A DNA stretch of 64,000 nucleotides from the NCBI GenBank assembly GCA_030147635.1, contig JASBUZ010000029.1, positions 1 to 64,000 on the forward strand, written 5' to 3'. The notes under the pieces were generated by a model. That model made no database searches and had not been told where the DNA came from. It was given only the letters and a program-made list of their open reading frames with translations. Source of the stretch: Gammaproteobacteria bacterium (GTDB lineage Bacteria > Pseudomonadota > Gammaproteobacteria > Legionellales > Legionellaceae). Shown here in pieces: positions 9,282 through 18,763 of this stretch. A program made the position numbers and the translations under genes. Numbering within the stretch: the stretch's first letter is position 1; each line of letters starts with the position of its first letter.

Positions 9282-10085
9282 ATGCGTCGAGCAGCAGTGG
9301 CACAAATGGTTTCTTCGGCAGATTTGGCTGAAAATTTGGCATCCTTAGAGTCTTTATTTGGTGAAGCATCCGAGCAAAAAGCAGAGTTGCTGGTTTTGCC
9401 TGAAAATTTTGCCTTTATGGGCGCGCATGAAACCGATAAGCTTGCTTTGGGAGAAGCGGTCGGCGAGGGTGTCATTCAAAACCGGCTGAGTCATTTAGCG
9501 AAGCAACATAACTTATGGGTGGTTGCTGGAACCGTACCATTGAAAGCACCTGGCGGTCGGGTATGGGCAAGTTCCCTAGTATATAACAATCAAGGCATAG
9601 AAATTGCCCGTTATGATAAAATACATCTATTTGATGTAGTAGTGTCTGAAACTGAAACGCACACTGAGTCAAATACGTTTGCGCCAGGTACAAAGCCTGT
9701 GGTTGTAGACACACCGATTGGCCGAATTGGCCTCAGTGTATGTTATGATGTGCGCTTTCCAGAGCTTTATCGGGTACTGCTTGATGAAGGGGCAGAGTTA
9801 TTTGCCATGGTTGCAGCATTTACCGCCGCAACAGGGGCTGTACATTGGCATAGTTTGCTTCGGGCACGTGCCATAGAAAACATGTGTTACATGTTTGCTT
9901 CAAACCAAGGCGGTGTACATGCAAGTGGTCGTGAAACCTATGGGCACAGCATGATTGTGAACCCTTGGGGGGAGATACTTGCCGAGCTAGAAAAAGGGCC
10001 AGGTGTAATTTGTGCCGATATTGATTTAGAGGATCTACGCAGGCGGCGTGTGAGCTTTCCATGCCTTAAGCACCGCGTGTTATAA
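9282..10085 (+). CDS. Carbon-nitrogen hydrolase (nitrilase superfamily, Nit type)
   Basis: The 267-residue enzyme belongs to the nitrilase superfamily of amide hydrolases, with catalytic triad Glu41 (LPENFAF), Lys113 ([10 protein letters not shown]) and Cys154 ([13 protein letters not shown]). The YDKIHLFDV and [11 protein letters not shown] forms are those of the Nit1/Nit2-like branch, which includes omega-amidases and the deaminated-glutathione repair amidase; I cannot choose between these. AAGGAG stands seven bases before the ATG at 9282. A longer reading frame begins at 9183, but its extra 33 residues are not family-like and the ribosome site marks the shorter start. It is nine bases upstream of the tldD frame, so the two are probably one operon. 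Confidence 0.9.
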   Translation: MRRAAVAQMVSSADLAENLASLESLFGEASEQKAELLVLPENFAFMGAHETDKLALGEAVGEGVIQNRLSHLAKQHNLWVVAGTVPLKAPGGRVWASSLVYNNQGIEIARYDKIHLFDVVVSETETHTESNTFAPGTKPVVVDTPIGRIGLSVCYDVRFPELYRVLLDEGAELFAMVAAFTAATGAVHWHSLLRARAIENMCYMFASNQGGVHASGRETYGHSMIVNPWGEILAELEKGPGVICADIDLEDLRRRRVSFPCLKHRVL

Positions 10086-10099
10086 AGGGGTTTTTGTAT

Positions 10100-11542
10100 A
10101 TGACAGATGCACTAGATATTGCCAAGGAACTATTGTTAAAACCTGCATCGCTTGATGAGGCGGCACTCGAGCGTTTAATTCATCATTTTGTCAGCCGAAA
10201 GGTCGATGATGCAGACTTATATTTTCAGAGTGTTAATTATGAGTCTTGGTATCTTGAAGACTCTGAAGTAAAAAGTGGCAGCTACGCGATTGATAGAGGC
10301 GTTGGTATTCGTGCTGTCAGTGCTGAAAAAACTGGATTTGCTTATTGTGATGATATTGACTTACCAGCCATGGAGCGTGCTGCAGACGCTGCACGTTCTA
10401 TTGCTCTTTCAGGGAGCACACAAGGTCAAGCACTAAAAATTGCCACGGCTCCCGTGACCCACTATGCGGGGTTTAATCCAATTGAAGGCATGACTAAGCA
10501 AGAAAAAATTGATTTACTGTTGGCAGTCGACCAAGCCGCTCGCCAAGAAGATCCGCGGGTCATACAAGTTAATGCCTCACTCACTGGGGTGTATGAAGTG
10601 GTTTTGGTCGCGGGGATGCAAGGGCAGTATGTTGCTGATGTAAGGCCTTTGGTCAGCATGAACGTGAGTGTGATTGTTGAAGAAAATGGCAGACGAGAGT
10701 CAGCCCGCTCAGGCGGCGGTGGTCGTGTAGGCTACTCGTACTTCTTAGATCATGCACGTGCCATACATTACGCCAAAGAAGCTGTGCGTGAAGCAGTAGT
10801 TAACTTAAAAGCAGAAGATGCGCCAGCGGGGATGATGCCCGTGATTTTAGGTCCCGGTTGGCCGGGTGTGTTATTACACGAAGCAGTTGGGCATGGGCTT
10901 GAAGGAGACTTCAATCGTAAAAAGCTTTCCGCCTTTTCTGGACGATTGGGTGAGCAAGTTGCGGCCAAAGGTGTGACTGTGGTAGATGATGGCACCCTTG
11001 CTGATAGACGTGGCTCATTGTCTGTCGATGATGAAGGAACGCCAACCCAATGCACAACGTTAATAGAAGACGGTGTACTGGTGAACTATATGCAAGACAG
11101 ACTCAATGCACGCTTGATGGGGATGGAGCCAACAGGAAACTGTCGACGCGAATCTTACGCACATGTGCCTATGCCGCGCATGACCAATACCTATATGCTC
11201 GCAGATCATTATCATCCAGATGAAATCATCCGCTCTGTCGATAAAGGGCTTTATGCGGTGAATTTTGGTGGGGGACAAGTAGATATTACTTCTGGCCAGT
11301 TTGTTTTTTCGGCCAGTGAAGCTTATTTGATTGAAGGTGGCCGTGTAACACGGCCAGTGAAGGGGGCAACTTTAATTGGTAATGGCCCAGATGTGATGAA
11401 GAAAGTCAGCATGATTGGCAATGACTTGCAATTAGACTCAGGGATTGGGGTATGTGGTAAGGATGGCCAGTCGGTGCCAGTGGGTGTAGGTCAGCCCACA
11501 TTAAAGGTTGATAGTTTAACAGTTGGTGGTACTAAGGCTTAA
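10100..11542 (+). CDS. tldD: Metalloprotease TldD
   Basis: TldD is the catalytic subunit of the TldD-TldE zinc protease, which degrades unfolded peptides and in E. coli matures microcin B17 and acts on CcdA. The 480-residue protein has the metal motif [11 protein letters not shown], with the second half GVDDGT-type segment [22 protein letters not shown] and C-terminal [27 protein letters not shown]. The ATG at 10100 is preceded by AAGGGG; a TTG two codons earlier is possible. E. coli TldD is 481 residues, so it is full length. Its gene follows the nitrilase gene, an arrangement (yhdP region, nitrilase, tldD) seen in other gammaproteobacteria. No tldE (pmbA) is in the window. Confidence 0.95.
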   Translation: MTDALDIAKELLLKPASLDEAALERLIHHFVSRKVDDADLYFQSVNYESWYLEDSEVKSGSYAIDRGVGIRAVSAEKTGFAYCDDIDLPAMERAADAARSIALSGSTQGQALKIATAPVTHYAGFNPIEGMTKQEKIDLLLAVDQAARQEDPRVIQVNASLTGVYEVVLVAGMQGQYVADVRPLVSMNVSVIVEENGRRESARSGGGGRVGYSYFLDHARAIHYAKEAVREAVVNLKAEDAPAGMMPVILGPGWPGVLLHEAVGHGLEGDFNRKKLSAFSGRLGEQVAAKGVTVVDDGTLADRRGSLSVDDEGTPTQCTTLIEDGVLVNYMQDRLNARLMGMEPTGNCRRESYAHVPMPRMTNTYMLADHYHPDEIIRSVDKGLYAVNFGGGQVDITSGQFVFSASEAYLIEGGRVTRPVKGATLIGNGPDVMKKVSMIGNDLQLDSGIGVCGKDGQSVPVGVGQPTLKVDSLTVGGTKA

Positions 11543-11570
11543 AAAGCCTTGCAGTTTTAGGAGAGATTGT

Positions 11571-12404
11571 ATGCCTGACGGTTCTGGTGGTGGAACACCA
11601 CAATCGCCCGCACGACAATTATTACAAGAAATCAAGGCGGAATTAAATAGAGATCATCGTGAAGTTGGTGAGGCAGCTCAGCGGCTTGATGCCTTCAAAG
11701 CGAGATTTTTAGCGCTTAAAGCAGTCAATACACCAGTTGCAAAATTGACTAAGCAAGCCATTTATGAATCCCTGATGGACTTTTCAGAAAAGCATCATGT
11801 GGACTGCTTTTTTACGAATGGAGAGCTCGCGTGTTTTGGAGTTCGTCGAAGAGGCTTATCTCGATTTCAGCCTGGTAGTATTCCAAAAAAAGAGCAGCTA
11901 ACACCACCGAGAACCCCTGAGTCTGAACCTCAGTCTCCATCTAAAGAGGAAGAAGCAAAAAAACTATTCCGTCAGCAATTTAGCATGCACTTTATTCACT
12001 TTCGAGATGAATTGAAAGGGAAGTTAGAACTTGCTAAACATCAAAAAAAGGCACTTGCTATGTACGAAGTAATTTGTAAGCAGGCTAAGCCTTTAGAGAA
12101 AGAGCCTACCGAAGAGAGTTTCCAAGCATTTAAGAGTTGGTTTCAGGGTTTTTTACAAGAGGAGCAAGAGCACTTCAAGGATACGCCCTGGATTTGGTAT
12201 GATGTACTAAGGCCTTTATTTATGGGTTTCTTGGGCGTGATTTCAGCGCTAGTTATGGTGGTTGTGAGGCCTTTCTTTCCAGAAGTTGCGGAGCACGCTG
12301 ATTCGTTTTTTGCCGAGCGAGTTTCTCCGGCTTTCAAGGTGATTCAAGACGAGGCGAATGACTTGCTGGATAAAATCGAAGCCTTGGTACCAGTCTCTGC
12401 TTAA
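11571..12404 (+). CDS. Hypothetical protein with C-terminal membrane segment
   Basis: I recognise no family in this 277-residue protein. It starts with MPDGSGGG, has a charged helical first half, a short Pro/Ser/Glu linker near residue 110-130 (TPPRTPESEPQSPSKEEE), a second helical region, and one strong hydrophobic segment at about 215-240 (LFMGFLGVISALVMVVV). The last 30 residues are again helical and acidic. AGGAG lies eight bases before the ATG at 11571; a longer frame from 11523 overlaps tldD and lacks support. It sits 28 bases after tldD and converges on the ETF-QO gene. The layout, cytosolic body plus one late membrane anchor, resembles the 360-residue protein at 17.6 kb. An effector role is possible but unproven. 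Confidence 0.7.
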   Translation: MPDGSGGGTPQSPARQLLQEIKAELNRDHREVGEAAQRLDAFKARFLALKAVNTPVAKLTKQAIYESLMDFSEKHHVDCFFTNGELACFGVRRRGLSRFQPGSIPKKEQLTPPRTPESEPQSPSKEEEAKKLFRQQFSMHFIHFRDELKGKLELAKHQKKALAMYEVICKQAKPLEKEPTEESFQAFKSWFQGFLQEEQEHFKDTPWIWYDVLRPLFMGFLGVISALVMVVVRPFFPEVAEHADSFFAERVSPAFKVIQDEANDLLDKIEALVPVSA

Positions 12405-12410
12405 GTTACC

Positions 12411-14030
12411 TTACATTCCAATATAATTGGGTCCACCACCACCTTCTGGTGCGGTCCAAATAATATTTTGCTTTGGATCTTTAATATCACAGGTTTTGCA
12501 GTGAATGCAGTTAGCTGCATTGATTTGTAGTTTAGGCTTTTTATCTGCATTTGTGATTTCATAGACGGCTGCAGGGCAGTAGCGTGCTTCAGGGGAAGCG
12601 TATAACTGATAATTGATATCAATAGCAAGCTCGGGATGCTCTAGCTTTAAATGAACTGGTTGATTTTCTTCATGGTGGGTATTAGTTAAATATACAGAAG
12701 AAAGTCGGTCGAAGGTGATTTTACCATCTGGTTTTGGATACTCAATTTTAGGGGTACTAGATGCTTTAGTTAAAGTCTCATTATCCAGGTGATTTTTAAG
12801 GGTCCAAGGGCTTTTGCCACGTGTGACATAAGTTTCAAAGGCCGCATTAATAAGTCCCACCCACAAGCCATAGCGAAAACCAGGGCGAATATTTCGAGCT
12901 TGGTGTAGCTCTTTTATTACCCAAGATTTTTTAATATTTTCTGCGTAGTACTCTAACTCAGAAGTTGATTCACTCAGCGCTTTTTCAGTCGCTTCAGCAG
13001 CTAAAATACCAGATTGAATGGCGGTATGAATGCCTTTGATTTGGGGCACATTTAAAAAACCCGCAGCGTCTCCAATCAGGGCACCACCCGGGAAGGTGAG
13101 CTTGGGCAGGGACTGGTATCCACCTTCGTTAAGTGCGCGTGCGCCATACGAAAGGCGCTCTCCGCCTTCAAGGAGTGGGCGAACAAAAGGATGTGTTTTA
13201 AAGCGCTGCATTTCCTCAAACGGGCTTAGCCATGGGTTTTGATAATCGAGTCCCACTACAAATCCGATGGCTATCTGGTGGTCTTTTAAATGATAAATAA
13301 AAGAACCACCATAGGTTTGATTATCCATGGGCCAGCCGACGGTGTGAATTACTTTGCCAGCATTATGATGCTCTGGTTTAACGCGCCAAACTTCTTTAAT
13401 GCCGAGACCGTAGGTTTGTGGGCTCACACCTTCTCTTAGCTTGAAGTGCTTCATGAGTTTTTGACTGAGCTCTCCTCGGCAACCTTCTGCAAATAGCGTA
13501 TGTTTTGCATATAACTTCATGCCTGGCTGATAGCTTGGTGTTTTTTCACCGGCTTTATCGATACCAACGGGACCTGTTTCGACACCAATGACTTCGCCTT
13601 GGTCACCAAGTAGAAATTGACTTGCAGCAAAGCCTGGGTAAATTTCACAGCCGAGGTTTTCAGCTTGCTCTGCTAAAAAGCGTCCGAGTTCACCCACGCT
13701 AATAATAAAGCAGTCTTTATTATACATTTGTTTGGGCGTTGGCATACGATAAGCACGCTTGGTGTTTAGAAAGTAAAACTCATCTTGAGTGACAGGTGTA
13801 TGCAGGGGGGCGTTTTGCCATGTCTCAGGCAGTAATTCTTTTAAGCTTCTTGGATTTAGGACTGCACCAGAGAGGAGGTGGGAGCCAACTTGTGCGCCTT
13901 TTTCAAGGATGCAAACGTTGATGGTTTGATTATTTTGTGCTGCAAGTTGTTTTAAGCGAATGGCAGCTGCAAGTCCGGCAGGGCCTGCGCCAACGATAAT
14001 CACATCATAAGTCATGGCATCCTGTTCCAT
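12411..14030 (-). CDS. Electron transfer flavoprotein-ubiquinone oxidoreductase
   Basis: ETF-QO passes electrons from reduced electron transfer flavoprotein (fatty acid and amino acid oxidation) to ubiquinone at the membrane. The 539-residue protein has the FAD motif VIIVGAGPAGLAAAIRL at the N-terminus, GSHLLSGAVLNPRSL, and IGDAAGFLNVPQIKGIH. The C-terminal 4Fe-4S ferredoxin-like domain follows with Cys ligands in RYCPAAVYEI and NCIHCKTCDIKDP, ending NIIWTAPEGGGGPNYIGM, a near-universal terminus of the family. The ATG at 14030 has AAGGA eight bases upstream; the ATG five codons on is less likely. It lies 39 bases after mfd on the same strand, so it may be co-transcribed. Confidence 0.96.
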   Translation of the reverse strand: MEQDAMTYDVIIVGAGPAGLAAAIRLKQLAAQNNQTINVCILEKGAQVGSHLLSGAVLNPRSLKELLPETWQNAPLHTPVTQDEFYFLNTKRAYRMPTPKQMYNKDCFIISVGELGRFLAEQAENLGCEIYPGFAASQFLLGDQGEVIGVETGPVGIDKAGEKTPSYQPGMKLYAKHTLFAEGCRGELSQKLMKHFKLREGVSPQTYGLGIKEVWRVKPEHHNAGKVIHTVGWPMDNQTYGGSFIYHLKDHQIAIGFVVGLDYQNPWLSPFEEMQRFKTHPFVRPLLEGGERLSYGARALNEGGYQSLPKLTFPGGALIGDAAGFLNVPQIKGIHTAIQSGILAAEATEKALSESTSELEYYAENIKKSWVIKELHQARNIRPGFRYGLWVGLINAAFETYVTRGKSPWTLKNHLDNETLTKASSTPKIEYPKPDGKITFDRLSSVYLTNTHHEENQPVHLKLEHPELAIDINYQLYASPEARYCPAAVYEITNADKKPKLQINAANCIHCKTCDIKDPKQNIIWTAPEGGGGPNYIGM

Positions 14031-14069
14031 ACGGGCGTCCTTAATGATTTCTTTACATGAGTTGGGCCA

Positions 14070-17000
14070 TCATAACAGCGTCTTTAGTAAGGTTTCAATG
14101 GCATTGATGCGTGCATCTGCAGTTTGGGTTTCACAGATAAACTTGAGTCGGTTTGAGCCATCGAGTTGATATTTTTTAGCATCTGTCTGAATCAGTTGAA
14201 TCAGCTTGGCGAAGTCGATGTTTGGTTTTTCTGTAAATTCAATGCGAATGGTTTGTTGTGAGGCACGAATTTGTGTGACGCCAAGTGGCGAGGCAAAGTG
14301 TTTTAAGGCGGTGAGAGCAAACAAATTCTTAACCGAGTCCGGCAGTAGGCCAAACCTATCCACTAATTCGACTTGGAGTTCACGTAAGCTATCGGCATTT
14401 TCAGTGTGTGCAATGCGCTTATAGAGGGTAAGTCGAGTATTAATATCTCCCACATAATCCTCTGGAATAATGGCGCTGACGCCGAGCTCAATTTCAGGGC
14501 CAGGCGTACTTTTAGTTGTTAGCTCAGGTATTTTGCCGGATTTTAAGGCTTTGACGGCTTCTTCAAGCATCTCCATATAAAGATTAAAACCAATGGCATG
14601 CATGTTGCCACTTTGCTCTTCCCCTAGCAGCTCACCCGCGCCTCTAATCTCTAAGTCGTGGGTGGCAAGCATAAAGCCTGCCCCTAAGTCTTCGATTGAG
14701 GTAATGACTTCAAGCCGCTTTTTAGCATCAGGTGTAATAAGGGTTGATTTGGGCGTGAGCAAGTAGGCATAGGCTTGGTGGTGTGAGCGTCCAACACGAC
14801 CGCGTAGCTGGTGTAGTTGTGCTAGGCCAAAGTGATCTGCTTTATCAATCAGGATGGTATTTGCCGTTGGGATATCAATGCCAGTTTCAATGATGGTGGT
14901 ACAAACCAGCACGTTAAAGCGCTGGTGATAAAAGTCAGACATGACGCGCTCGAGCTCGCGTTCTCGCATTTGTCCATGTGCAATTTGCACACTTGCTTCA
15001 GGCACCAGTTTTTGCAGCTCTTCAGCAATCCGTTGGATGGTTTGTACGTTATTGTGTAAAAAGAAAGCTTGCCCACCACGCAAAATTTCTCGCAGCAATG
15101 CCTCTCGAATGAGCGTATTATTTTTTTCTTGCCAGAAAGTTTTAATGGCTAAGCGCTTGGCAGGAGGCGTTGCTATCAGCGAGATGTCTCGAATGCCTGC
15201 CATTGCCATATTAAGTGTACGAGGAATAGGCGTTGCAGTCATTGAGAGAATGTCGACCTCAGTTCTGAGAGATTTAATTTTTTCTTTCTGCTTGACGCCA
15301 AAACGGTGCTCTTCATCGATAATCAGCAAGCCCAAATTATGAAAATCAACGCCTTTTTGTAACAGTTTGTGAGTACCGATGACTAAGTCCACCTGTCCCT
15401 TTTTCAATTTCTCAAGGATGACTATAGTTTCTTTGGGTGTTTTAAAGCGAGAAAGGAGCTCAAGCGTGATGGGAAACTCCGAAAACCTATCTCGAAATGT
15501 CTCAAAATGTTGTCCGGCTAGGAGTGTCGTTGGGGCAAGGACACAGACTTGTTTGCCACTTTGAATAGCAATAAATGCAGCACGCATGGCGACTTCTGTT
15601 TTACCGAAGCCGACGTCACCACAAATGAGCCTATCCATTGGGGTTTCTGATTTTAAGTCTTGGATAATATCATGCGTGGCACGGGTCTGATCGACAGTTT
15701 CTTCAAAAGGAAAACCACTGACAAACGTGTTGTACTCTTCTTGATCGCAAAGATGTGCATGTCCCGCACTTGCAGCCCGCTTTGCATGAACTTCAAGGAG
15801 TTCTACGGCAACGTCATGAATTTTTTCTGCTGCTTTTTTACGTTCTTTTTTCCATTGGTCGCTGCCTAAGCGATGTAGTGGCGCATGCTCTGAGTCAGTA
15901 CCTGTGTAGCGGCTTAATAAATGAAGTGCTGTGACGGGGACATAAATTTTGTCATCATTGGCGTAATTTAAGATAATAAATTCGCTTTGCACGCCTTGGT
16001 TTTCAATCAGCTGTAATCCCAGGTAGCGACCAACGCCAAAGTCGAGATGAACCAGTGGTGCACCAACGCGAAGCTCGGTTAAGTCCCGAATCATGGTGTC
16101 TGGGTCAATTGAGCGTTTTTCACGGGCACGCTGTTGTGGCGTTGCCATCTCGCCAAAGAGTTGTGACTCAACAATAATCGATATGCCAGCATCAACCAGT
16201 ACGGCACCTGCAGTGAAAGGTGCTATCAGCAAGTTTAGCGCTTCAGTGCTTTCTAAAAACGCATCGAACGAGGCATGAATGACGGGATGCAGGTTGAGTG
16301 GCTTTAAAAGCTCGAGTAATGCTTCACGTCGCCCAGTACTTTCTACGACAAATAAAACACGGTTCGGAGTTTTATTTAAATAACTGGCCAAACTAGCAAG
16401 TGGGACCTCTGCTTTACGTTGAATTAGTAGTTCAGGGCCTGGCTCGGTATTGAAGTTTGCGGCGTGCGCTAAGCTTTTTTGTGGTGCTTCTTGCAACTGA
16501 AGTGGTGTAAAGCGCTTTGCTTCTGTTAGCAGTTCAGTCGGTGTTAAGAAATTTGATTCAGGCGGTGTTGCTGGGCGACTTGGATCGAGCCTGCGCTCTT
16601 TGTAGCGACTATTGATTTCATTCCAAAACTGTTCTGCTTGGTTTTGTATGGACTCAATCAAGCAGACATGAGCATCTTTTGGTAGGTAGTCAAAGAAGTT
16701 TGCTGTGGTTTCAAAGAAAAGGGGTAAGTAGTACTCAATACCTTGGGGAAACTGTCCTTGGCTAATGGACTCATAAATCGAACATAAGCTTGGATTACCT
16801 GAGAAGTTTTCGCGAAAATTTTGTCTGAAGTGCGCGATATGCTCTTCATCAAGCGGGCATTCTCGTGCTGGCAAAATACAAATTTCATCGAGCTTTTTAA
16901 TCGTGCGTTGAGTTTCTGGGTCAAACACACGAATGCTTTCAACACTGTCATCAAAGCGTTCAATGCGAAAAGGCACGCGACTTCCCATTGGAAATAAATC

Positions 17001-17510
17001 GAGCAGCCCGCCTCGTACTGAAAATTCGCCATGCTCAAGGACATTGCTGACAGCGTGATAACCGGCATCGATCAGTTGTTCTCGAAAAGGCTCTAGATGA
17101 AAGGTTTGGCTGGTTTTTAAAACAAGCGCATGTTTACTCAAAAAAGCTTTGGGGCATAAGCGGTGCATGAGTGTACTTGCTGCCGCAATAACAACTAGTT
17201 TTTCGCCTTGTCTCAGTTGATTGAGGATATAGAGCCTATCAGAGATGATGTCTTGATGAGGCGAAAACTGGTCGTAAGGCAGCGTTTCCCAATCTGGAAA
17301 CAAGACAAGCTTTGGAGTGTCTTTATGCTCAGCGAGTAGAAAACGTAGATTGTCATATAACGTTATGGCACTGAGATGGTTGGGTGCCACAATGAGTCTA
17401 GTTTGTAGGCCACGACACCACTCAGCAAGTGCAATAGGTAAGCTCACACCGTGTAGTTGACCAAAGCGTGTTTTATCAGGGTTGGGATTGGGGAGAAGTT
17501 GTTGTGCCAT
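14070..17510 (-). CDS. mfd: Transcription-repair coupling factor Mfd
   Basis: Mfd removes RNA polymerase stalled at DNA lesions and recruits UvrA. The 1146-residue protein has the UvrB-like N-terminal module (LLAEHKDTPKLVLFPDWETLPYD, then VRGGLLDLFPMGSRVPFRIE), the RNA-polymerase-interaction region (LRVGAPLVHLDFGVGRYLGL), and the RecG-like translocase with Walker A GDVGFGKTE, DEEHRFGVKQKE, the SMTATPIPRTLN motif and QLRGRVGRSHHQAYAYLL. The TRG segment and the C-terminal UvrA-binding domain follow. The ATG at 17510 matches the family N-terminus. A GTG 11 codons upstream is possible. The ribosome site is weak (GAG). Length equals E. coli Mfd (1148). Confidence 0.97.
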   Translation of the reverse strand: MAQQLLPNPNPDKTRFGQLHGVSLPIALAEWCRGLQTRLIVAPNHLSAITLYDNLRFLLAEHKDTPKLVLFPDWETLPYDQFSPHQDIISDRLYILNQLRQGEKLVVIAAASTLMHRLCPKAFLSKHALVLKTSQTFHLEPFREQLIDAGYHAVSNVLEHGEFSVRGGLLDLFPMGSRVPFRIERFDDSVESIRVFDPETQRTIKKLDEICILPARECPLDEEHIAHFRQNFRENFSGNPSLCSIYESISQGQFPQGIEYYLPLFFETTANFFDYLPKDAHVCLIESIQNQAEQFWNEINSRYKERRLDPSRPATPPESNFLTPTELLTEAKRFTPLQLQEAPQKSLAHAANFNTEPGPELLIQRKAEVPLASLASYLNKTPNRVLFVVESTGRREALLELLKPLNLHPVIHASFDAFLESTEALNLLIAPFTAGAVLVDAGISIIVESQLFGEMATPQQRAREKRSIDPDTMIRDLTELRVGAPLVHLDFGVGRYLGLQLIENQGVQSEFIILNYANDDKIYVPVTALHLLSRYTGTDSEHAPLHRLGSDQWKKERKKAAEKIHDVAVELLEVHAKRAASAGHAHLCDQEEYNTFVSGFPFEETVDQTRATHDIIQDLKSETPMDRLICGDVGFGKTEVAMRAAFIAIQSGKQVCVLAPTTLLAGQHFETFRDRFSEFPITLELLSRFKTPKETIVILEKLKKGQVDLVIGTHKLLQKGVDFHNLGLLIIDEEHRFGVKQKEKIKSLRTEVDILSMTATPIPRTLNMAMAGIRDISLIATPPAKRLAIKTFWQEKNNTLIREALLREILRGGQAFFLHNNVQTIQRIAEELQKLVPEASVQIAHGQMRERELERVMSDFYHQRFNVLVCTTIIETGIDIPTANTILIDKADHFGLAQLHQLRGRVGRSHHQAYAYLLTPKSTLITPDAKKRLEVITSIEDLGAGFMLATHDLEIRGAGELLGEEQSGNMHAIGFNLYMEMLEEAVKALKSGKIPELTTKSTPGPEIELGVSAIIPEDYVGDINTRLTLYKRIAHTENADSLRELQVELVDRFGLLPDSVKNLFALTALKHFASPLGVTQIRASQQTIRIEFTEKPNIDFAKLIQLIQTDAKKYQLDGSNRLKFICETQTADARINAIETLLKTLL

Positions 17511-17623
17511 AGCAGATGCTTTTGTCTCAAAAATAAAACACACTAATCATTTTTTTGCCTTAAATGCCCATTTATACTATCATTTACATAGAATCTTTGA
17601 AAGCATAGTCTCTAGAGAAAATT

Positions 17624-18706
17624 ATGGCCGTCACACAAAAGCAAGCGCAAGAATTACTCGACAAGTATGGTTGGGCACTAGAGCAGTTAGAGGAAGGCGT
17701 TGAAGCCACAGGCGGTAGGATGCTGGATGATGTTGATGATGAAGGCAGTATTTTTAAGCAGCAAGTCGCGAGTGTTGTGCTGAGAGCACTGGAATCCATT
17801 GCCAACGATATCACTTTTCGACCCACACTTTTGAAGGAAAAGGGTAAGCTACCTATACAAAAACATGCGTTTATCGAAGGAGATTTTGGCACGCCACCCG
17901 ATCCTAATATTTGCTTGAGAAAGATTTTTGCAAACCTTGATAACGCTTATCCTGAGTATATGTTTAAGCAGCTAAGAGATGCTTTTTTACGTGAGGATGG
18001 GCAAGAAGAATTAAAAAAATTCCATCAAGAGATGATAAAATTGACATTCACTGCAGATGCCCCTGAGGGCAAGGTGAACCTAAGCCTTATCCGACGGCTC
18101 AAAGAGCGCTTATCAGCTAAAAATTTAAACCCTTATTTTAGTGCAATGAATGAACTGATTGGTTATGCCTCTTCAGATATTGAGCGAGATGCAATGACGC
18201 AGGATAAACAAAGTTTTAAAGAAATTGCGAAGGAAATGCTTGAGTGTGTGAAAGCCATTGAGACAATGCATAACACAGGAAAGGTCGATAAAAAAGCAAT
18301 TCGAAAGCGCTTGAAAATCCTTGGAGAAAATATTGAAGATGCATTGGAGTATTTAGACAATACGCATAATTTTTCACTCGAAGGTCAGGCGAATATAAAG
18401 CCGCAACATGCTTCTGGTGAGAGGGGCTTGTGGAATATCTTTTGTTATAATTTAGCTTGTTTGTTTCGTATGTTATTTACTATTTTAAGTATTGGGTATT
18501 TTAAGCATGAAAATCCGCTGGCCAAAAAACTAGGCTATGGCAGCTTCTTCATTAAAACGGGCATGACTGTTGATGAAGAAAAAGATGTAAAAACGCAATG
18601 GGAGAAAATCGAAGTTTTAGAATGTACGCTTAATGAAACACGAAAAACTTTGGCAAGCCTAACCCGAGAGATATCTTCTCTTGATCAACAACAACCTAAT
18701 CCCTGA
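17624..18706 (+). CDS. Hypothetical protein with hydrophobic hairpin and coiled-coil tail
   Basis: No family is recognisable in this 360-residue protein. Residues 1-250 are charged and helical (MAVTQKQAQELLDKYGWALEQ-type start, FLREDGQEELKKFHQEMIK). A hydrophobic stretch of about 25 residues follows near 270-292 (IFCYNLACLFRMLFTILSIGYF), long enough for one membrane helix. The C-terminus is a short coiled coil (IEVLECTLNETRKTLASLTREISSLDQQQ). The ATG at 17624 has AGAGA just upstream. It is divergent from mfd. The plan matches several Legionella and Coxiella effectors that insert in host membranes, but I see no specific homology. It is followed by a possible long-loop terminator and another unknown gene on the same strand. 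Confidence 0.7.
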   Translation: MAVTQKQAQELLDKYGWALEQLEEGVEATGGRMLDDVDDEGSIFKQQVASVVLRALESIANDITFRPTLLKEKGKLPIQKHAFIEGDFGTPPDPNICLRKIFANLDNAYPEYMFKQLRDAFLREDGQEELKKFHQEMIKLTFTADAPEGKVNLSLIRRLKERLSAKNLNPYFSAMNELIGYASSDIERDAMTQDKQSFKEIAKEMLECVKAIETMHNTGKVDKKAIRKRLKILGENIEDALEYLDNTHNFSLEGQANIKPQHASGERGLWNIFCYNLACLFRMLFTILSIGYFKHENPLAKKLGYGSFFIKTGMTVDEEKDVKTQWEKIEVLECTLNETRKTLASLTREISSLDQQQPNP

Positions 18707-18752
18707 TCCTGGGGGATATCCGTGCTAGTATCTAGTCAAACAGGGATTTTTT
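18698..18752 (+). terminator. Possible terminator with a long loop
   Basis: AATCCCTG at 18698-18705 can pair with CAGGGATT at 18741-18748, followed by TTTT. The loop of 35 bases is long for a terminator, although it contains a smaller GGATATCC palindrome. It begins on the last codons of the preceding gene and ends 11 bases before the next start codon. It would partly separate the two genes at 17.6 and 18.8 kb. Confidence 0.4.
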
Positions 18753-18763
18753 AAGGTTTCAGG

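Noticed and set aside
14070-17510. Several 60-130 codon plus-strand frames inside mfd
   Set aside because: They are shadows of a conserved full-length gene on the other strand and show no independent features.
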